Shown: one piece after another, positions 44,295-57,031 of the stretch | Position numbering within the stretch: position 1 is the first letter of the stretch | Layout of the letters: each line of letters opens with the position of its first letter | Source: Altimarinus sp041659565 | GTDB taxonomy: Bacteria; Patescibacteriota; Gracilibacteria; BD1-5; UBA6164 | DNA length: 64,000 bases | Assembly (NCBI GenBank): GCA_041659565.1 | Contig: JBAZXZ010000002.1 | Coordinates: 232,305 to 296,304, forward strand | Direction: 5' to 3' | Made by a program: the position numbers and the translations under genes | The notes under the pieces: model-generated | The model's input: the letters and a program-made list of their open reading frames with translations, nothing else | Databases searched by the model: none | Told to the model about the DNA's origin: nothing

Positions 44295-45108
44295 AAAACT
44301 TACAATTATCTTTAATAAAACAATCATTACATCTTTTTTCTTTTAAACAAAAAGGTAAAACATCTCTTAATCTTAAAATATCCTCTTCTCAAATCTGTTT
44401 CAACACTCAATTTTCATAATCATAAAAATCTATGAACGATCAAAAAAAATCTTTACTAAATTTAACAAATCTAACTTTAAAATCATTTTTTATAATTATT
44501 TTAAATAAGTTATCTATATAAATTCTATTTTCTATTATAGAATATTCAAGAATATTCTTGAAATTATCATAAGGTCTATCAAATGGAAAATAATTTACAA
44601 ATTCGATATTTTTTATTCAATATTTTTTATTCAATACAAAAATATCTTTATAAACTGTTTTTATATTTTGATTATTTATATGAATAATTGCTTTATTAGA
44701 AATTCCCGATTTTTTAACAATTTCTATATTTTCTAATAAATATTGTAAATTAATTCATCAGTTTACAATCTCGTTATGAGCTGATTCATTGAATGAATTA
44801 AAATAAAATCCTAAAGTAGTAAGTCAATTATTAATAAGCTGATCCAATGTTTTATGATTTAATGAATGAGTATTTGTAAGTACTCCTATTGATTCAAATC
44901 ATTCTTGTCTACCATATAAAATTATTTCATTAATATCAGGGTGAGTTAATGGATTTCATCAATAAATATTTAATATTTTATCTATTTTATTTTTTTTGAT
45001 TTCCAAAAAAATATCTTTTTTATTTATAAATTTATCTTTATTTCTATATGATTGTTCTAAACAATAAAGACAGTTATTATTACATGAGTTTGTAATTCTT
45101 ATATCCAT
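44287..45108 (-). CDS. Radical SAM protein 7
   Basis: 273 residues, the shortest radical SAM protein here. C9, C13 and C16 (TNSCNNNCLYCLEQSYR), NIYGGNPLTHPDI instead of GGEP, VLTNTHSLN. The C-terminus CLKEKRCNDCFIKDNCKFYE is a compact CxxCxxxxxC auxiliary motif at the very end. Coupled to 43380 by stop/start overlap. Small size and position suggest a dedicated partner of its neighbour (inference). Confidence 0.87.
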
Positions 45109-46476
45109 TTAAATAATTTTATTTTTTATATCTATAAAAGGATCCAATGCACTATAACTTCAATTATATATATTTGCTTCCATCCTAGATCATCATCTGC
45201 ATTCTTCTTTATATTTGCAATCATAACAATCTTTCGGTAAAAATCAATTATTTAACATTTTTTGTACAAATTCTCACTGCCAAACTTGTAATAAATCATT
45301 TTCAAATATACTTCATAAATTTGAATCAAATGCACTCATTATCTGTATCTTTCAATCAGTAGTAATTATAGTTTTTACATTATGATGAATAGATAATTCA
45401 CCTTCAATTACATTACTGGATATATCTATGTTTTTTGTTACACAAAAAGGTACACTATCAACTATTTTAAAATTAGTTCAATATTTTTTATTAAGTTTAT
45501 AAATCTTATGTATAGCTAAAGAAATCATCGCTTTTGAAATTCATTTAGTTGTTTTTGTAGAATATAATCTAAAGAAATGCCAATTCTCTAGTTTAAAATT
45601 TTTTATTACAAATTCATATAATTTTTCTAAATATAAAATATTTTTTATTGTTAATATAGTTAAAATATCTAAATTTAAATTTTTATAATTTTTAATTTTT
45701 TCTAATTGCTCTACTTTTCTTTCAAATTTATTTTCAAATCATTTTAAATTATTTATTCACATTGTATTTTTAGCTCAAAGTACATTAATTTCATAATAAT
45801 CTTTATTATTAAATTCATGCATTGAAACCATAAGATTCAAAGAATATTTATTATTGAGTTTTTCCAAGATAGTATCTGTAAACAATGTTCCGTTAGTATT
45901 TATCCTTATGAAAATTCACTTATCTTTTATATAATCTAATAAATCAAACAAAAAGTTACAAGTAAAAGGTTCTCATCATGTAATTATTATATCTCTTGTT
46001 CAGTATTTATATAATATATCTATTATCTTTTTATAATTCTCTAGATTTAGTCATTTTAATATATTTCTATTTTCTAATGAATAATCATAATCATTGAAAC
46101 AATAATTACAAAATAAATTACACTTACTTGTTATTGTTAAAACAACTCAAAAGGGTATTTTATCATAAAACGATTTTTCTTTGAAAAAATTAAAATCGTT
46201 AATTTCATTCTTTTTAATTAAATTAAAAATTTCTTTTAACAATAATTCCTCGTCTCAATATATGAGCCAATTTTTAGATATTAATCATTTTTCTTGTTTT
46301 ACAAGGTCTATGTGAATAAAATTTACTTCTTTAAATAAAGTTCCTTTTTTAAAAATCACATTAAACTCTCAAAATCATTTTTCTACAATATTAAAAAGAC
46401 TATATCAACATTTTAATATAATTTCATATTTTATATTTGGAAATAATACAAGCGAGTAGAAGATTTTTGTTATCAT
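45109..46476 (-). CDS. Radical SAM/SPASM protein 8 with N-terminal extension
   Basis: 455 residues. The first 110 residues before the core are unlike other cluster members and could be a peptide-binding (RRE-like) domain, unproved. Core: SKCNLFCNYCFNDYDY near residue 119, IIITGGEPFTCNF, IRINTNGTLF. C-terminal SPASM-like CYDCKYKEECRGGSRMEANI matches the classical SPASM CxxCxxxxxCRGG pattern of peptide maturases. 10 bases after the carbamoyltransferase stop. A good candidate for acting on the HxsA-like peptide (inference). Confidence 0.88.
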
Positions 46477-46486
46477 CCTATGATTT

Positions 46487-48514
46487 TTATAGTATAAAAT
46501 TATTCACCGTAACAATGATATCTCTTATATCATGTTCGTTTATGAAATCATTATAGTAAAAAAGTAATAATTTAGATATTTTATCCTTGCTTGCAAATAC
46601 ATTTCGCATAATTCATTCCTGCAATCCCCGATCCACTCTTGATTCAAAATTAACGAGAATGTTTTTATTATTTCAAATAACACTTTCCTGAACCAGACTC
46701 AGACTCATTTTCACAGACTTGTTCTCAAAATATATTTTTCATAAATGAAAACTACTCTCAAAATCATCATTCATTCAAACAAATATTAATCTACCAACTC
46801 CCTGCTTCACTCTCATATCACTGTTGAAAAATTTATTATATTCTTTTGTTTTAGAAAATTCAAATTCATTATATACCTTGTCTTTTGAGAGTAGGAAATC
46901 TCAAATAATCATTTTATCCAGTTCTGTTGATAGGAACATTTTTACAGCATCATCTATAGTTTCAACAATGGGTTCGTTATGATTATTTAAAGATGTGTTT
47001 ATTAGCACCGGGATATCCGTTTCTTTATAGAATTCTCTCAGAAGCCCATAAAGAAATGGGTTGTTTTCAAGACTTACCGTCTGATATCTCGCAGTTGTAT
47101 CACAATGAGAAACTCAGATTAACTGAGAAAATTTCTTTGTTTTTATTTTCCCATTCAGGAGCATAAATGGAGAGAATGTTTCTGTAAGAAAATAATTATC
47201 TAACTCCTCTTCTAGAATGACAGGGGCTAATGGCCTCCAATATTCTCTATTTTTAATTTTATTAATCCTATTCCTCACAGAGAGGCTATCCGGTCTAGCG
47301 AGAATACTCCTAAAGCCAAGGGATCTCGGTCAAAATTCGGATCATCACTGAAAGAATCAGATAATTTTTTTCTTTACTAAAAGATTATTCGTAGTTGAAA
47401 TGATATTTTTTTCTCGAGTATATTTCAGAAAACTCTGATATTTACATAACACTTCTTCTATTTTTTTATTGTCATATTCCCTACCTATTCCATATGAATG
47501 AATTTTCTTATTTATCAGATTTTTGCTATATTTTCTTTCAAGATAATAGACTCATCCGAGCGAGAGACCAGAATCGTCTGAAGCTGGCTGAATAAAAATG
47601 TCTTTGAAAAGTTTTCTATTCAGAATGGCAGTATTTCATAATATATTCAATCCAACTCAACCCGCAATACATAAATTATCAGATTTGGCAAGTTCTTTTA
47701 CTTTCTGTGCCAATTCCAAAATAACCTCTTGGGTTGTACTCTGAATTTTTGCTGCTACATGTTTTAAATGAGAATGATTAAGACTCTCCTTATTTTGTTT
47801 CTCAATTCAATATATTTCATGCATTATTTTTGTTAGATCTTCCAAATTTCATCAGCTAGTTTTATACTTCTCAAAAAATTTTGTATACGTATCACTTAAT
47901 AAGAAATCTCCTCAAAATAATTCAATATCATCATAATATGTAGCATCTCAATAAGAGGACAATCACATAATTGCTCATTCTCAGATTTTGAAAATGAGTG
48001 TATGTAGGGCATAAAGGAATCAGATTCAGAGCTTAAAATCTTTCTTTTTTATTTCTCAAATAAACTCATTCTTCACTTCCCCATTATTAAACCTCCAAAT
48101 GGAGTAACAAATTTCTTTATCATAACTCTCTTCATATCAAGCTCCATCCATAATCAAAACTGCAGATTCACTAAATCAAGAAGCATAAAAAGCAGAGTAG
48201 GCATGAAGTAGGTGATGATCTCTGATTTCGGAATATTGAATTTTCTTATTAATAAATAAACTCTCTAGGGGGAATGGGAAATTCAAGACAAAAATATTCT
48301 CTATTTTTTTCAAATCAATATCTTTAATGATTCATCCTAGGGCATCCATAAAAATACTATAGTAGTTCTTTTTTCAAAAGAATGATCCAGCTGGGAAATA
48401 TTTGATTCTTGTTATCCTCTCAAGAGATACAGCTTTTATCGTATCTCCATATTTAACAACAATACTCCATTTTTCATCTGTCACATTATAGTTCGACGAT
48501 ATAAATAGATCCAT
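46487..48514 (-). CDS. Carbamoyltransferase (NodU/CmcH/TobZ family)
   Basis: 675 residues. The N-terminal kinase-like half (ISSNYNVTDEKWSIVVKYGD, EIRDHHLLHAYSAFYASG, ILIMDGAGYEES) and C-terminal carbamoyl-transfer half (GPRSLGFRSILARPD, DIPVLINTSLNNHNEPIVET) are both complete. The family makes carbamoyl adenylate and carbamoylates a hydroxyl of a natural product or nod factor. This tailoring chemistry fits a natural-product locus. The gene appears less AT-rich than neighbours, hinting at separate acquisition, but it does use TGA for Gly (for example in MDGAGYEES). Carbamoylation target unknown. Confidence 0.93.
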
Positions 48515-48586
48515 AATTAGGAGTGTAATTAATTATAATTAAAAGAATATTATATTTATATAATAAATAACAATTTTAAAGAGTGC

Positions 48587-49933
48587 TTATTCAAGCTGAT
48601 CTATATAAGTACCACTATGATCGAAGAAAAAATTATAATTTTCATACACATTTTCACTTTCAGAATAATTATCAGTTAAATTTCAGAAATATCAGTTTTT
48701 AATATATTTTCCCAATAGTGATTCCACAAGTATGGGAAATATTTCCCTGTCACTTACAGTAGAATAAATATGCTCATTATCCTCTTTTAAAAATCAATTT
48801 ATAAATAATTTATTTAATTTTGTTTTTATTTTATCTAAATTTTTATTTCAATAAATATTTATAATTTCTATTTTTTTTACTCTACAAAATATCTTTTCCA
48901 GGAAATAAGAAACGGTTTCCAAATATGTATCTATAATAATATATTTATCAAATCATAAAATTCCATTATCAATCTTGTTAAAATAATTATCAAAGTTATA
49001 CCTATAAAATCATACCTTCCCAAAAATATTTCCAACAGCTCATACTCAGATTCATATAATATTATTTTTCCTAGATTCTATATCAAGTTGTTTATTTTGT
49101 GATAAATTATATTTTATTATTATTTTATCCCATTTAGATTTAGTTTCAATAATTAATTCTATTCATTTTTCATCAAAATCATATTTTAATCAATCCTTTT
49201 TATGAAAATAATTCAAAGAGACATTATCAACTTTTAAAAAAATTATTTTTTTTATTGTATAATCAATATCTTCAAGTGTTTGATTTTTTAGTCATATCAT
49301 TAAATCGACATTTATTTTGATTCAATTAATATTAAAATATCTAAAGTAAGAATTATAGAAATTTTCTTTATCAAAAAAACGATTTGACTCAAGAAGTAAT
49401 TTTTTATTGAAAGTTTGAATTCAAATTGATACCCTACTACAATATTTTTTAATAGTTAATAACTTTTTATTAGATAAAAAACTTATATTTAAATCAATAT
49501 TAATTAATTTATCTTTTTTATTCAAATCAAAATATTTATTTAATATATTGAAAAATAAAATAAAATTATCATCTGAAAATATATTAGGAGTTCATCATCA
49601 AATATTTAATGAATTATAAGTTAATTTTTTATTTCAATTTAGTTTATAATATATTGCTAATTCTTTATCAAGATAATTGATATATTTAAAATGAAAAATA
49701 TCATCCTGGTTTTGTATCTTAAAACAATAACAATAATTGCATAATGATCTACAAAATGGTATATGAATATAATAATTATTACTTTTGTTATTTTTCAGAG
49801 TTTTTTTTACTAAATTTAAAAAATTATTTTCATTAAATTCATCTTCTTTGTAAAAAAATTCTGAAAAAGTAAAAGCAGGATGTTTAGAAATAATTTTATA
49901 TGCATAAAAAATATTATCTTGGTTTTCATTCAT
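48587..49933 (-). CDS. HemW/HemN-like radical SAM protein 1
   Basis: 448 residues. YIHIPFCRSLCNYCYCF (C61, C65, C68, extra C70) is the HemN/HemW signature. GGGTPNIFSDDN, RVSIGIQTFNKKLL and VDLMIGLKNQ follow the HemW core, but the C-terminal half differs from true HemW. Three such paralogues (also 52701 and 55682) occur within 9 kb. HemW-like enzymes include heme chaperones and radical methyltransferases, so a modifying role in this locus is more likely than three heme chaperones. This is inference. Confidence 0.85.
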
Positions 49934-49935
49934 AA

Positions 49936-50919
49936 TTATAAATATTTATCACAATTAAAACATAAATCACAATCCCCTGGACATTTCTGTATATCTTGGA
50001 AAAAATTTAATTTTGTTAATTTATCATTATCTACATAATTGATTATCAGTTGATAATCAATTATGCTCATATCTATAATATCAAATAAATTTCAATGATA
50101 AAATCAATCAGTATAAGCTTTAAGATATAATTCTATTTTTTCTGTATCTAATCATCTTGTTACTAGTTTAAAATAATCACATATAGGATTATAATAACCT
50201 AAATCCTCAGGTCTTATAAATGGAATCCTAAATATAAGTTTCTTGTTTTCTGATAAAAGAGGAGTGCAAGAAAATCTTTCAATTAAATTATATTTTCAGT
50301 TTTTTTCATTTTTCAAATTATCTTCTATTCAATGAGCTATAATATTAAAATGTGTATTTCTAAAAGGACAATTTTTTATACATCACTCATTGAGTATAAC
50401 TTGAATAGGTAATCATGTTTTTTCTTTTATTTTTTTAATTAATTTTAAATCTCTATTAATATCTCTATCAATTGTAATTATATCAATTCAAATCTTTTTC
50501 ATATATAATGCCTGTTCTACATTTTTTACATAACAATTGACTGAAGAATATATTTTTAAATCTGGAATGGATTTTTTTATAAACCTTACATATAATAAAT
50601 TAGTTAAAGATATTGAATCTAATCAGAAAATTTTAAGCTTCTTAATATAGTTAATTAATTCTAGCATATGCTCTTTGTCTCAAGTTTTATCATGCTCACA
50701 TGTAGCATTTAAAGTCAAAATAGTTCATATATTATACTCATTACATATTTTTATTAATTTTTTAATCTGTTCTTCATAATTATTATTTTGAATTATTGAT
50801 CTTCAAGAAGCAGTTATAAAACTAGGAGCAGCAAAATAAACTGAAGAAATATAATTTTTATATTTTTCTAATAAATCAAAAAAAGATTCTTGTTCATTAT
50901 ATCAAATTGAAAATTTCAT
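49936..50919 (-). CDS. U32-peptidase-like Cys-rich protein
   Basis: 327 residues. It begins MKFSIGYNEQESFFDLLEKY and has ITLNATCEHDKT, ILNEGCIKNCPFRNTHFNII and the C-terminal KCPGDCDLCFNCDKYL. Placement of Cys before CP and ATCEHDK resembles U32-family proteins (YhbU, UbiU, RlhA), which bind Fe-S clusters and act in hydroxylations. Length is normal for a short U32 member. No CxxxCxxC radical SAM motif. A hydroxylase role would give hydroxyl groups to carbamoylate or sulfate, an attractive but untested idea. The next gene start overlaps its stop by 3 bases. Confidence 0.65.
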
Positions 50920-50920
50920 A

Positions 50921-51805
50921 TTAACTGAAAGTTTTATAATTAAAATAGAAACAGTTACTACATATTTTTTTATAATTTAAACTATTTTTTTTATGTAAAA
51001 ACTCTTTTAAAGTATATTGTCCTAATTTTCATAAATATCCAGTTCTATCAATCTCATTTAGAGAACATTGAAAAACATCTCAAAAAGAATCTATATATAA
51101 ATAATCATATTTCATTACCTCACATATATCTCATTTCTTTCTTGTAATATAATATCAGTCTAAAATATCTTTATTAAAAAATTTAGAATGAATTATTTCT
51201 CAGATTTTTCATCACCAATTATGTACCAAAGAAATTCAATAATCTTTTCATAGATTTTTAGCAAATTTTATAAAACCATTAATTTCTCCTAGTGTTAAAT
51301 TAGATAACATAAATTCAATAGAATAATTTATTTGTAATTTATTACTTTTATTCAAAATACTTATAAAATTATCAAAGAAATCTCATCAAGTTAGATAATT
51401 ATAAACTTTTTTATTTAATGAAAAAATAGAAAAAGTAAGAGAGACATTATATCCTGCGTTATTTAATTCTTTTATTTTCAAAAGATGTTTATCTTTTATT
51501 GATTGTCATTTAGTCATAAAAAATAATTTTATCTTTGGTAATTCTTTAAATAAGTAGTCCATAAAATCATTTATCTCTTTATGTAAGAAAGCATCTCCAA
51601 GTCAACAAACCATTATCTCTGTATATGATCATTCTTTGAGTAATAAAACTATTTTCTTAAAATCATCAAAAGATAAAAATCAAAAATTAGATAATTTTTC
51701 TCTTGGACAAACTATACAATGCATAGAGCAATAATTAGTAAGCTCTATTTCTAATCACTTAGTTACTGCACTACATTCAAATACATTTTCTTTTTTAGGT
51801 TCCAT
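50921..51805 (-). CDS. Radical SAM protein 10
   Basis: 294 residues. CxxxCxxC at C26, C30 and C33 (LTNYCSMHCIVCPREK). The GGEP position reads VCGLGDAFLHKEI, a variant known in some radical SAM families. C-terminal DVFQCSLNEIDRTG and ICSNCFYFNYKTFS form a short auxiliary cysteine set. Overlaps the end of 51795 by 11 bases, so strongly coupled. The core sequence SMHCIVCPRE is distinct from its neighbours, implying independent origin rather than recent duplication. Confidence 0.87.
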
Positions 51806-52691
51806 TTTTAATAATTTTATCTATTAGGAAATTATCTTGATAAGTTCATATAACTTTTGGGATTTTAAAAATCAATTCTAACAATTCTTTTTTATCATAT
51901 TTATTAACCAAATCAAGTATATTATAATTATTTTCTTCCAAAGAAAAAGATTTAGTATTATTTTGTATTTTTTCTCTCAAATCCTCCGAAATAATTTTGT
52001 ACTGCTTTTGTAACCATAATAATGAATCTATATCTTTATAAAAGGATAAATCTGTATCTAAAATATATTGAATATCTGAAGATAATCAATTAAAATAAGA
52101 GAAATATTGTACATTTTTTAAGTGAAAACTATCAACATTTCTTTTAAATTCATACAAAAATATTAAAGATTGTTTATCCCATTTTTTTGTACTAAATACT
52201 GGCATAATATTTATTTTATAGAAATTTTTATCTTTTATAAAATCAAAAACTTTTTTTGAGTTATGCATAAAATATGGATCATTTATAAAATTAATTTCTA
52301 TCAAATCTTCATATCAAGATATATCTACTTTTTCAAATAAATTCAGACAATCAATATTATCAATTGATAAATGTATAGTAAATTTATTTTGTTTAAAAAA
52401 ATTAAGTTTATCTTTATCTAAAAGTAATCCATTTGTTCCAATAGAATATTTAATTTTATCAAATTGAATATTTTCAACAAAATATTTAATTTTATCAAAA
52501 GATAATAATGGTTCTCCACCAAAAAAATTTATATGATAATATTTAACAAAATCTTTATTACTATTTAAAAAAATAATAAATTTATCTAAATCTCTAAATG
52601 AAAAAGACTTATTTTTAAAATTTAAATCACAATAAGAACATCTCTTATTACATTGATTATTTATTATAACTTCAAAAAGTATTTTATACAT
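51795..52691 (-). CDS. Radical SAM protein 11
   Basis: 298 residues. C14, C18 and C21 (NNQCNKRCSYCDLNFK), HINFFGGEPLLSFDKI, IGTNGLLLD. No C-terminal cysteines. Sequence around the core resembles 43380 closely (CNYNCSYCDV, FGGEPLLVFEDI), so the two are paralogues with equal length, one in each half of the cluster. No in-frame upstream alternative start is better than 52691. Starts 9 bases after the 52701 stop. Confidence 0.87.
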
Positions 52692-52700
52692 ATCTAATAA

Positions 52701-54047
52701 TTAATAATCTTCATCTATTTTTTCCAAATTAGAAAGAAAAAATTTCTTTATATTTACTAAGTTTTTTATCTTATCAAAAGATATTTTTGATTTTAAATCA
52801 ATATAACCTAATAAAAAAATTGTTAAATTTAAATATAACTTAAAATTATTAACAATAGGTGTTATACTATCATTACTAATTTCAATTATTTGTTTTTTCA
52901 ATAAATAATTTATCTCATTTTCAAATATTATCATAATATCATCTCAAAAAAATTCCTTAAATTCTATTCTATTTATTCAATAAATTAAATTAAACCATAT
53001 ATATTTTATAGCTTCATCTTTTTTTGTTAATTTTTTATAATTTATATTTAAAATTTTTCAAGAATCCAATCATTTATAATAATCATTCAAACTCATATTA
53101 TTATATGTAATAATGTTTGAATATAAATGTGTAATAGCTCAATTTCATATTCAAATTAAATTCACGTTTTTCTTTAAATATGATTCTTCTTGAAAATTAA
53201 AAGATTTATTATATTTATTATTTATATTTTTATTATAATACTTTTTTATTTTTTGTATAAGATTTTTTTTATCATCATCCAATATATATGTTACATTAGA
53301 GCTTTGTATAAAGTAATTTAACGAAATATTATCAACTCAATATTCTATACATTTATTTATATCTTTTATACAACTTTCTATTGTTTGTCATTTTATTCAA
53401 ATCATTAAATCCACATTAACATAAATTCATTTAATTTGTAAATATTTAATTACAGTTTTATAGTCAAAGTCTTTTATATTGAATCTAGAATTTTGATTTA
53501 AAATATCACAGTCAAAAGATTGAATAGCTAAAGTACATCTATTTATTCAATAATCTGCACATAAATTAATTATATTTTCATCTAAATAATAAGGACTAAA
53601 ATCAATATTAAATTGTTTAACGGTAGATAAATTAAATTTTTCTTCTATTTTTTTAAATAATTTTTCTAAGTTATTTATTCAGATTATATTTGGGGTTCAT
53701 CATCATATAAAAATAGAATCAATTTTTATTTTTTCTCAAAATAATTTATAATTATAATCAATCTCCTTTATTAAATAATCTATATATTTTAAATAATCAT
53801 CTTTATACTGATCACCAACATATTTAAAGCAATGACAATAATAACATCCAGTCTTACAAAATGGGATATGAATATATAAATTATTTATTGAATTTTGTAT
53901 TGATTTATTATAAATTTTAAATAATTCAGACTCATTTACAATATCATTCGCAAAAAACTTACTTGGAAAAAATTGAGTTCCCATATAATCACTAAAAATT
54001 ATATTTAGCAAATATAATCAGTATTTTTCAATAAATTTATCAAACAT
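52701..54047 (-). CDS. HemW/HemN-like radical SAM protein 2
   Basis: 448 residues, identical in length to 48587. LYIHIPFCKTGCYYCHCF (C64, C68, C71, C73), IGGGTPNIIGINNLE, CTLAIQSFDCDILNQNSR and VDLMIGIKGQTIE. The C-terminal third (KILNINYKKLTKKDEAIKYI) is shared in outline by all three paralogues. No HemW-type heme ligand can be identified. Start ATG 54047 yields MFDKFIEKYGLYLLN. Follows the oxidoreductase gene with an 11-base overlap. Confidence 0.85.
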
Positions 54048-54783
54048 ATTTTAAATTTTTTAAGTAATATCTATTATCAATTCTAGACATTTTTAACATA
54101 TTAGAAACTACAAAATCAAAATTATAATTATCTATAAAATACTTATTTCAGATAAAAAGTCATTTTTCTTTATTAAAAATATATTTAATTTCTTTCAATT
54201 TATAAATAAAACTAATTTCATAAAAAATATCTTCACTATTATGTGTTTCAATTTCAATTTTTAATTTAGAAAAATCAATTTCCAATCAATGAAAATTATT
54301 TAACAAGTGTATATAAGCAACTTTAACTGCCTTTTCATTGTCTAAATCATTTTTATTTATAATAAGTTTTACATTTATTGTATCAATTTTTCAAATATCT
54401 ATTTTCCTTAAAAAAAATGCAAATAAAGTAAAATACTCTTCTATAAAAAATAAAACATTATTTATATTAGATAACTCAGTAACAATAGCAATATCAAAAG
54501 AAACTGGGATTTCTATAATTATAATAGACTTACTGAACTTTTTATATATATCTAATCAAACTTTTCATTGAATATCTGGAGGTAATGCAATAATAATATA
54601 TTTAAAATTAATATTATAATAATCTAAATATTTCAAAGATACTTGTATTTTATATCTGTTCTCAATACTTTGTTTTGTTTTATTAGTTTTACAAATTCAA
54701 TAAACATCATAATTATTTTTCAAAAAATAATTAATATATTTTTGTCACTGTCATCAAAGTCAGATTATAAGAACTTTTTGCAT
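54037..54783 (-). CDS. Rossmann-fold oxidoreductase-like (Gfo/Idh/MocA-type N-terminus)
   Basis: 248 residues. The N-terminus MQKVLIIGLGGQGQKYINYF is a dinucleotide-binding loop and IIIALPPDIQGKVGLDI plus IIIEIPVSFDIA follow the Gfo/Idh/MocA order. It is short for that family (usually 320-380), and the C-terminal half is not recognisable. No Lys of the EKP motif is visible (EIP instead), so catalytic function is doubtful. Overlaps the HemW-like gene downstream and lies 32 bases after the sulfotransferase. Confidence 0.75.
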
Positions 54784-54815
54784 ACCATATAATTATCTAA
54801 TAAAACAATTTATAT

Positions 54816-55649
54816 TTAAACTTCATTATACCCCCATTCAGTAAGTAAATCTCTTGATAATAATTTTGATAAATATTTAACATCTCTCTTAAAAAATTTT
54901 TTAAGTTGGAGTGTTGTATTAGCATTTATTACATATTCTTTTCTCATAAAATTTTTTTTTCATATTTTTTTATCATCTTTTAAACTATCATCTAATTTTA
55001 AAAAATCTAATATTTCCTTACTAAAAGTAATACTATCTTTTTCAAGATCATCATAAACTAAAATTTTTATATTTTCTTTCTTAAAAAATTTTAAATATCT
55101 AGTTATTTGTTCCTTATACTTTGGAATATCAGAATAAAACAAACAAGAAGTATATTTTTTATATTCATTATTCATCAATCAAATCTTTCTATTTTTTTCT
55201 GATTTCAAAGCAATATCAAAATCTTTAATATTTTCAAATTTCTGCTTTATTAAGTATGAATAGTAAGAGGAAAGTTGACTAACTGGTTCTCTTACTATTA
55301 TTATAATTTTTGCTTTTTCATTAAATTTAAAAATGTTTTCTGCAGCATTCTTTGAATATAAATAAAATGTTGATCAATCTACTATATATTTTTCATTTTT
55401 ATATCATTTATATAACATTAAATAACTAATAAGATTACGGATTTTAAAAAATTTCATTTTTTTATCCTCTGAATGAAAATCATTACAAAAGTAATATGGT
55501 TCTTTTTCTTCTCAAACAAATATTTCTTTATGATATGATAAATAATTATGAATTGAAGTAGTTCATGTTCTTGGGGCTCAAACTATAAATAAATTTGTTT
55601 TCTTTACATACTTTAATAAATATTTAATTTTATCAATACTTATAGTCAT
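54816..55649 (-). CDS. PAPS-dependent sulfotransferase
   Basis: 277 residues. LFIVGAPRTGTTSIHNYLS is the 5'-phosphosulfate loop, and IIIVREPVSQLSSYYSYLI the 3'-phosphate motif (Arg, Ser). A downstream ILVYDDLEKDSITF segment is typical. The enzyme would transfer a sulfuryl group from PAPS to a hydroxyl. A source of PAPS is not seen in the window. Within the locus it may sulfate the peptide or a sugar. Very rare in CPR genomes as far as I know. The start was placed at ATG 55649. Confidence 0.88.
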
Positions 55650-55681
55650 TTTTATAAAATTATTAATTACTCTTATTAAAT

Positions 55682-57022
55682 TTACTTATCTAATAAATCT
55701 CAATTTTGATTAAAAAATAAATTTAGATTTTTTATATCAAAATCTACTTTTGAAGATTTAATGAATTTTAATAAAAATATATTAAAATGCAATAATGTTT
55801 CATAATCATTTTTATTTGATGAAATTATATTACCATTAAGTGATATGATATTTAATTTAGTTAAAAAATTAAATTCAGATTGAAAATCCTTAAAAATATT
55901 ACTTGAAAAAATTAAATAATACCTATCAATATCTATTCATTTTAATATATTCAAATAAATATATTTGATTTTTTCTATTTTTAAACTAACTAATAATCAT
56001 TTTTCAAATGGAATTATTCAATCATTTAATGCTTTATAATATTCAGAAAGTTTTGGTTTCCCATATATAATTCATGAAAATAAATTATTAACAGCATTTG
56101 AACCTAAAGAAATTGTAGATGATTTTTTTGAAACAAAATAATTTTCTTGTAAATTTTCACTATTATTTTTAAATTTAATTCACAATAAATATTTTTTTAC
56201 ACTATTAAATAATTTTTGATAATCAGCATCAAATTTATATTTTATATTATTACTAATCATCAAATAATGATCTGATATATTATCAACTCATAATTTTATA
56301 AAAAAATCTATATCTTTTTTTATACTATCAAAAATCTGTCAATTTAGTCATATCAAAATATCTATATTTATTTTTATTCAATATTTTTTTAATAAATCTA
56401 TATTACTCTTTAAATCTTCTAAATTATAATAATCCCTATTATTTTTTATAAGTACTTTTTTATCTAATGTTTGAATGGCTATAGTGAGTCTATTTATTCA
56501 ATTTTTATAAAATAAATCTATTTTATTTTTATTTAGAAAATTTGGATGACAATCAACCATAAATTGATCTAATGAAGATTTATCAAAATACTTATCTATA
56601 ATTATAAATAACTTATTAAATTGATCTAATGATAATAAATTTGGAGTTCCTCATCATATAAAAATTGTATTTATTTTAATTTTTATATGATTATTTAATC
56701 AAATTAATAATATGGCTTCTTTTTCTAGAAAATCTAAATATTTATCAATTTGAGCTTCATTTTTTAACATCATTTTAAAGCAATTACAATAAGAACATAT
56801 TTTATAACAAAAAGGAATATGTATATATAAATTAACTTTATTATATTCACCATCTATATTAACATTGTCTGAAATAAAAAAATCTATGAAAATATCTTTT
56901 ATCTTTTCATTATTTATATTATTTTTCCAAAAAAAACTAGATGGAAAAAAACTATATCATCAAGGTTCCTCCAATAATTTTAAAAGTAAATAATTTGATT
57001 TATATAAAAAATCATTGTACAT
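55682..57022 (-). CDS. HemW/HemN-like radical SAM protein 3
   Basis: 446 residues. LYIHIPFCYKICSYCNCF, FIGGGTPNLLSLDQF, RLTIAIQTLDKKVL and INIDILIGLNGQIF mark the HemN/HemW core. Third of three paralogues and the first transcribed. N-terminus MYNDFLYKSNYLLLKLLEEP and C-terminal half are diverged from the other two. Starts 9 bases after the LRR gene stop. Whether it is a chaperone, methyltransferase or other radical enzyme is not decidable by sequence alone. Confidence 0.85.
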
Positions 57023-57031
57023 AATTTATAA

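Noticed and set aside
48587..57022. Three HemW-like genes as coproporphyrinogen oxidases of heme synthesis
   Set aside because: No other heme genes in the window and clear embedding in a peptide-modifying cluster. Only the core motif is shared.
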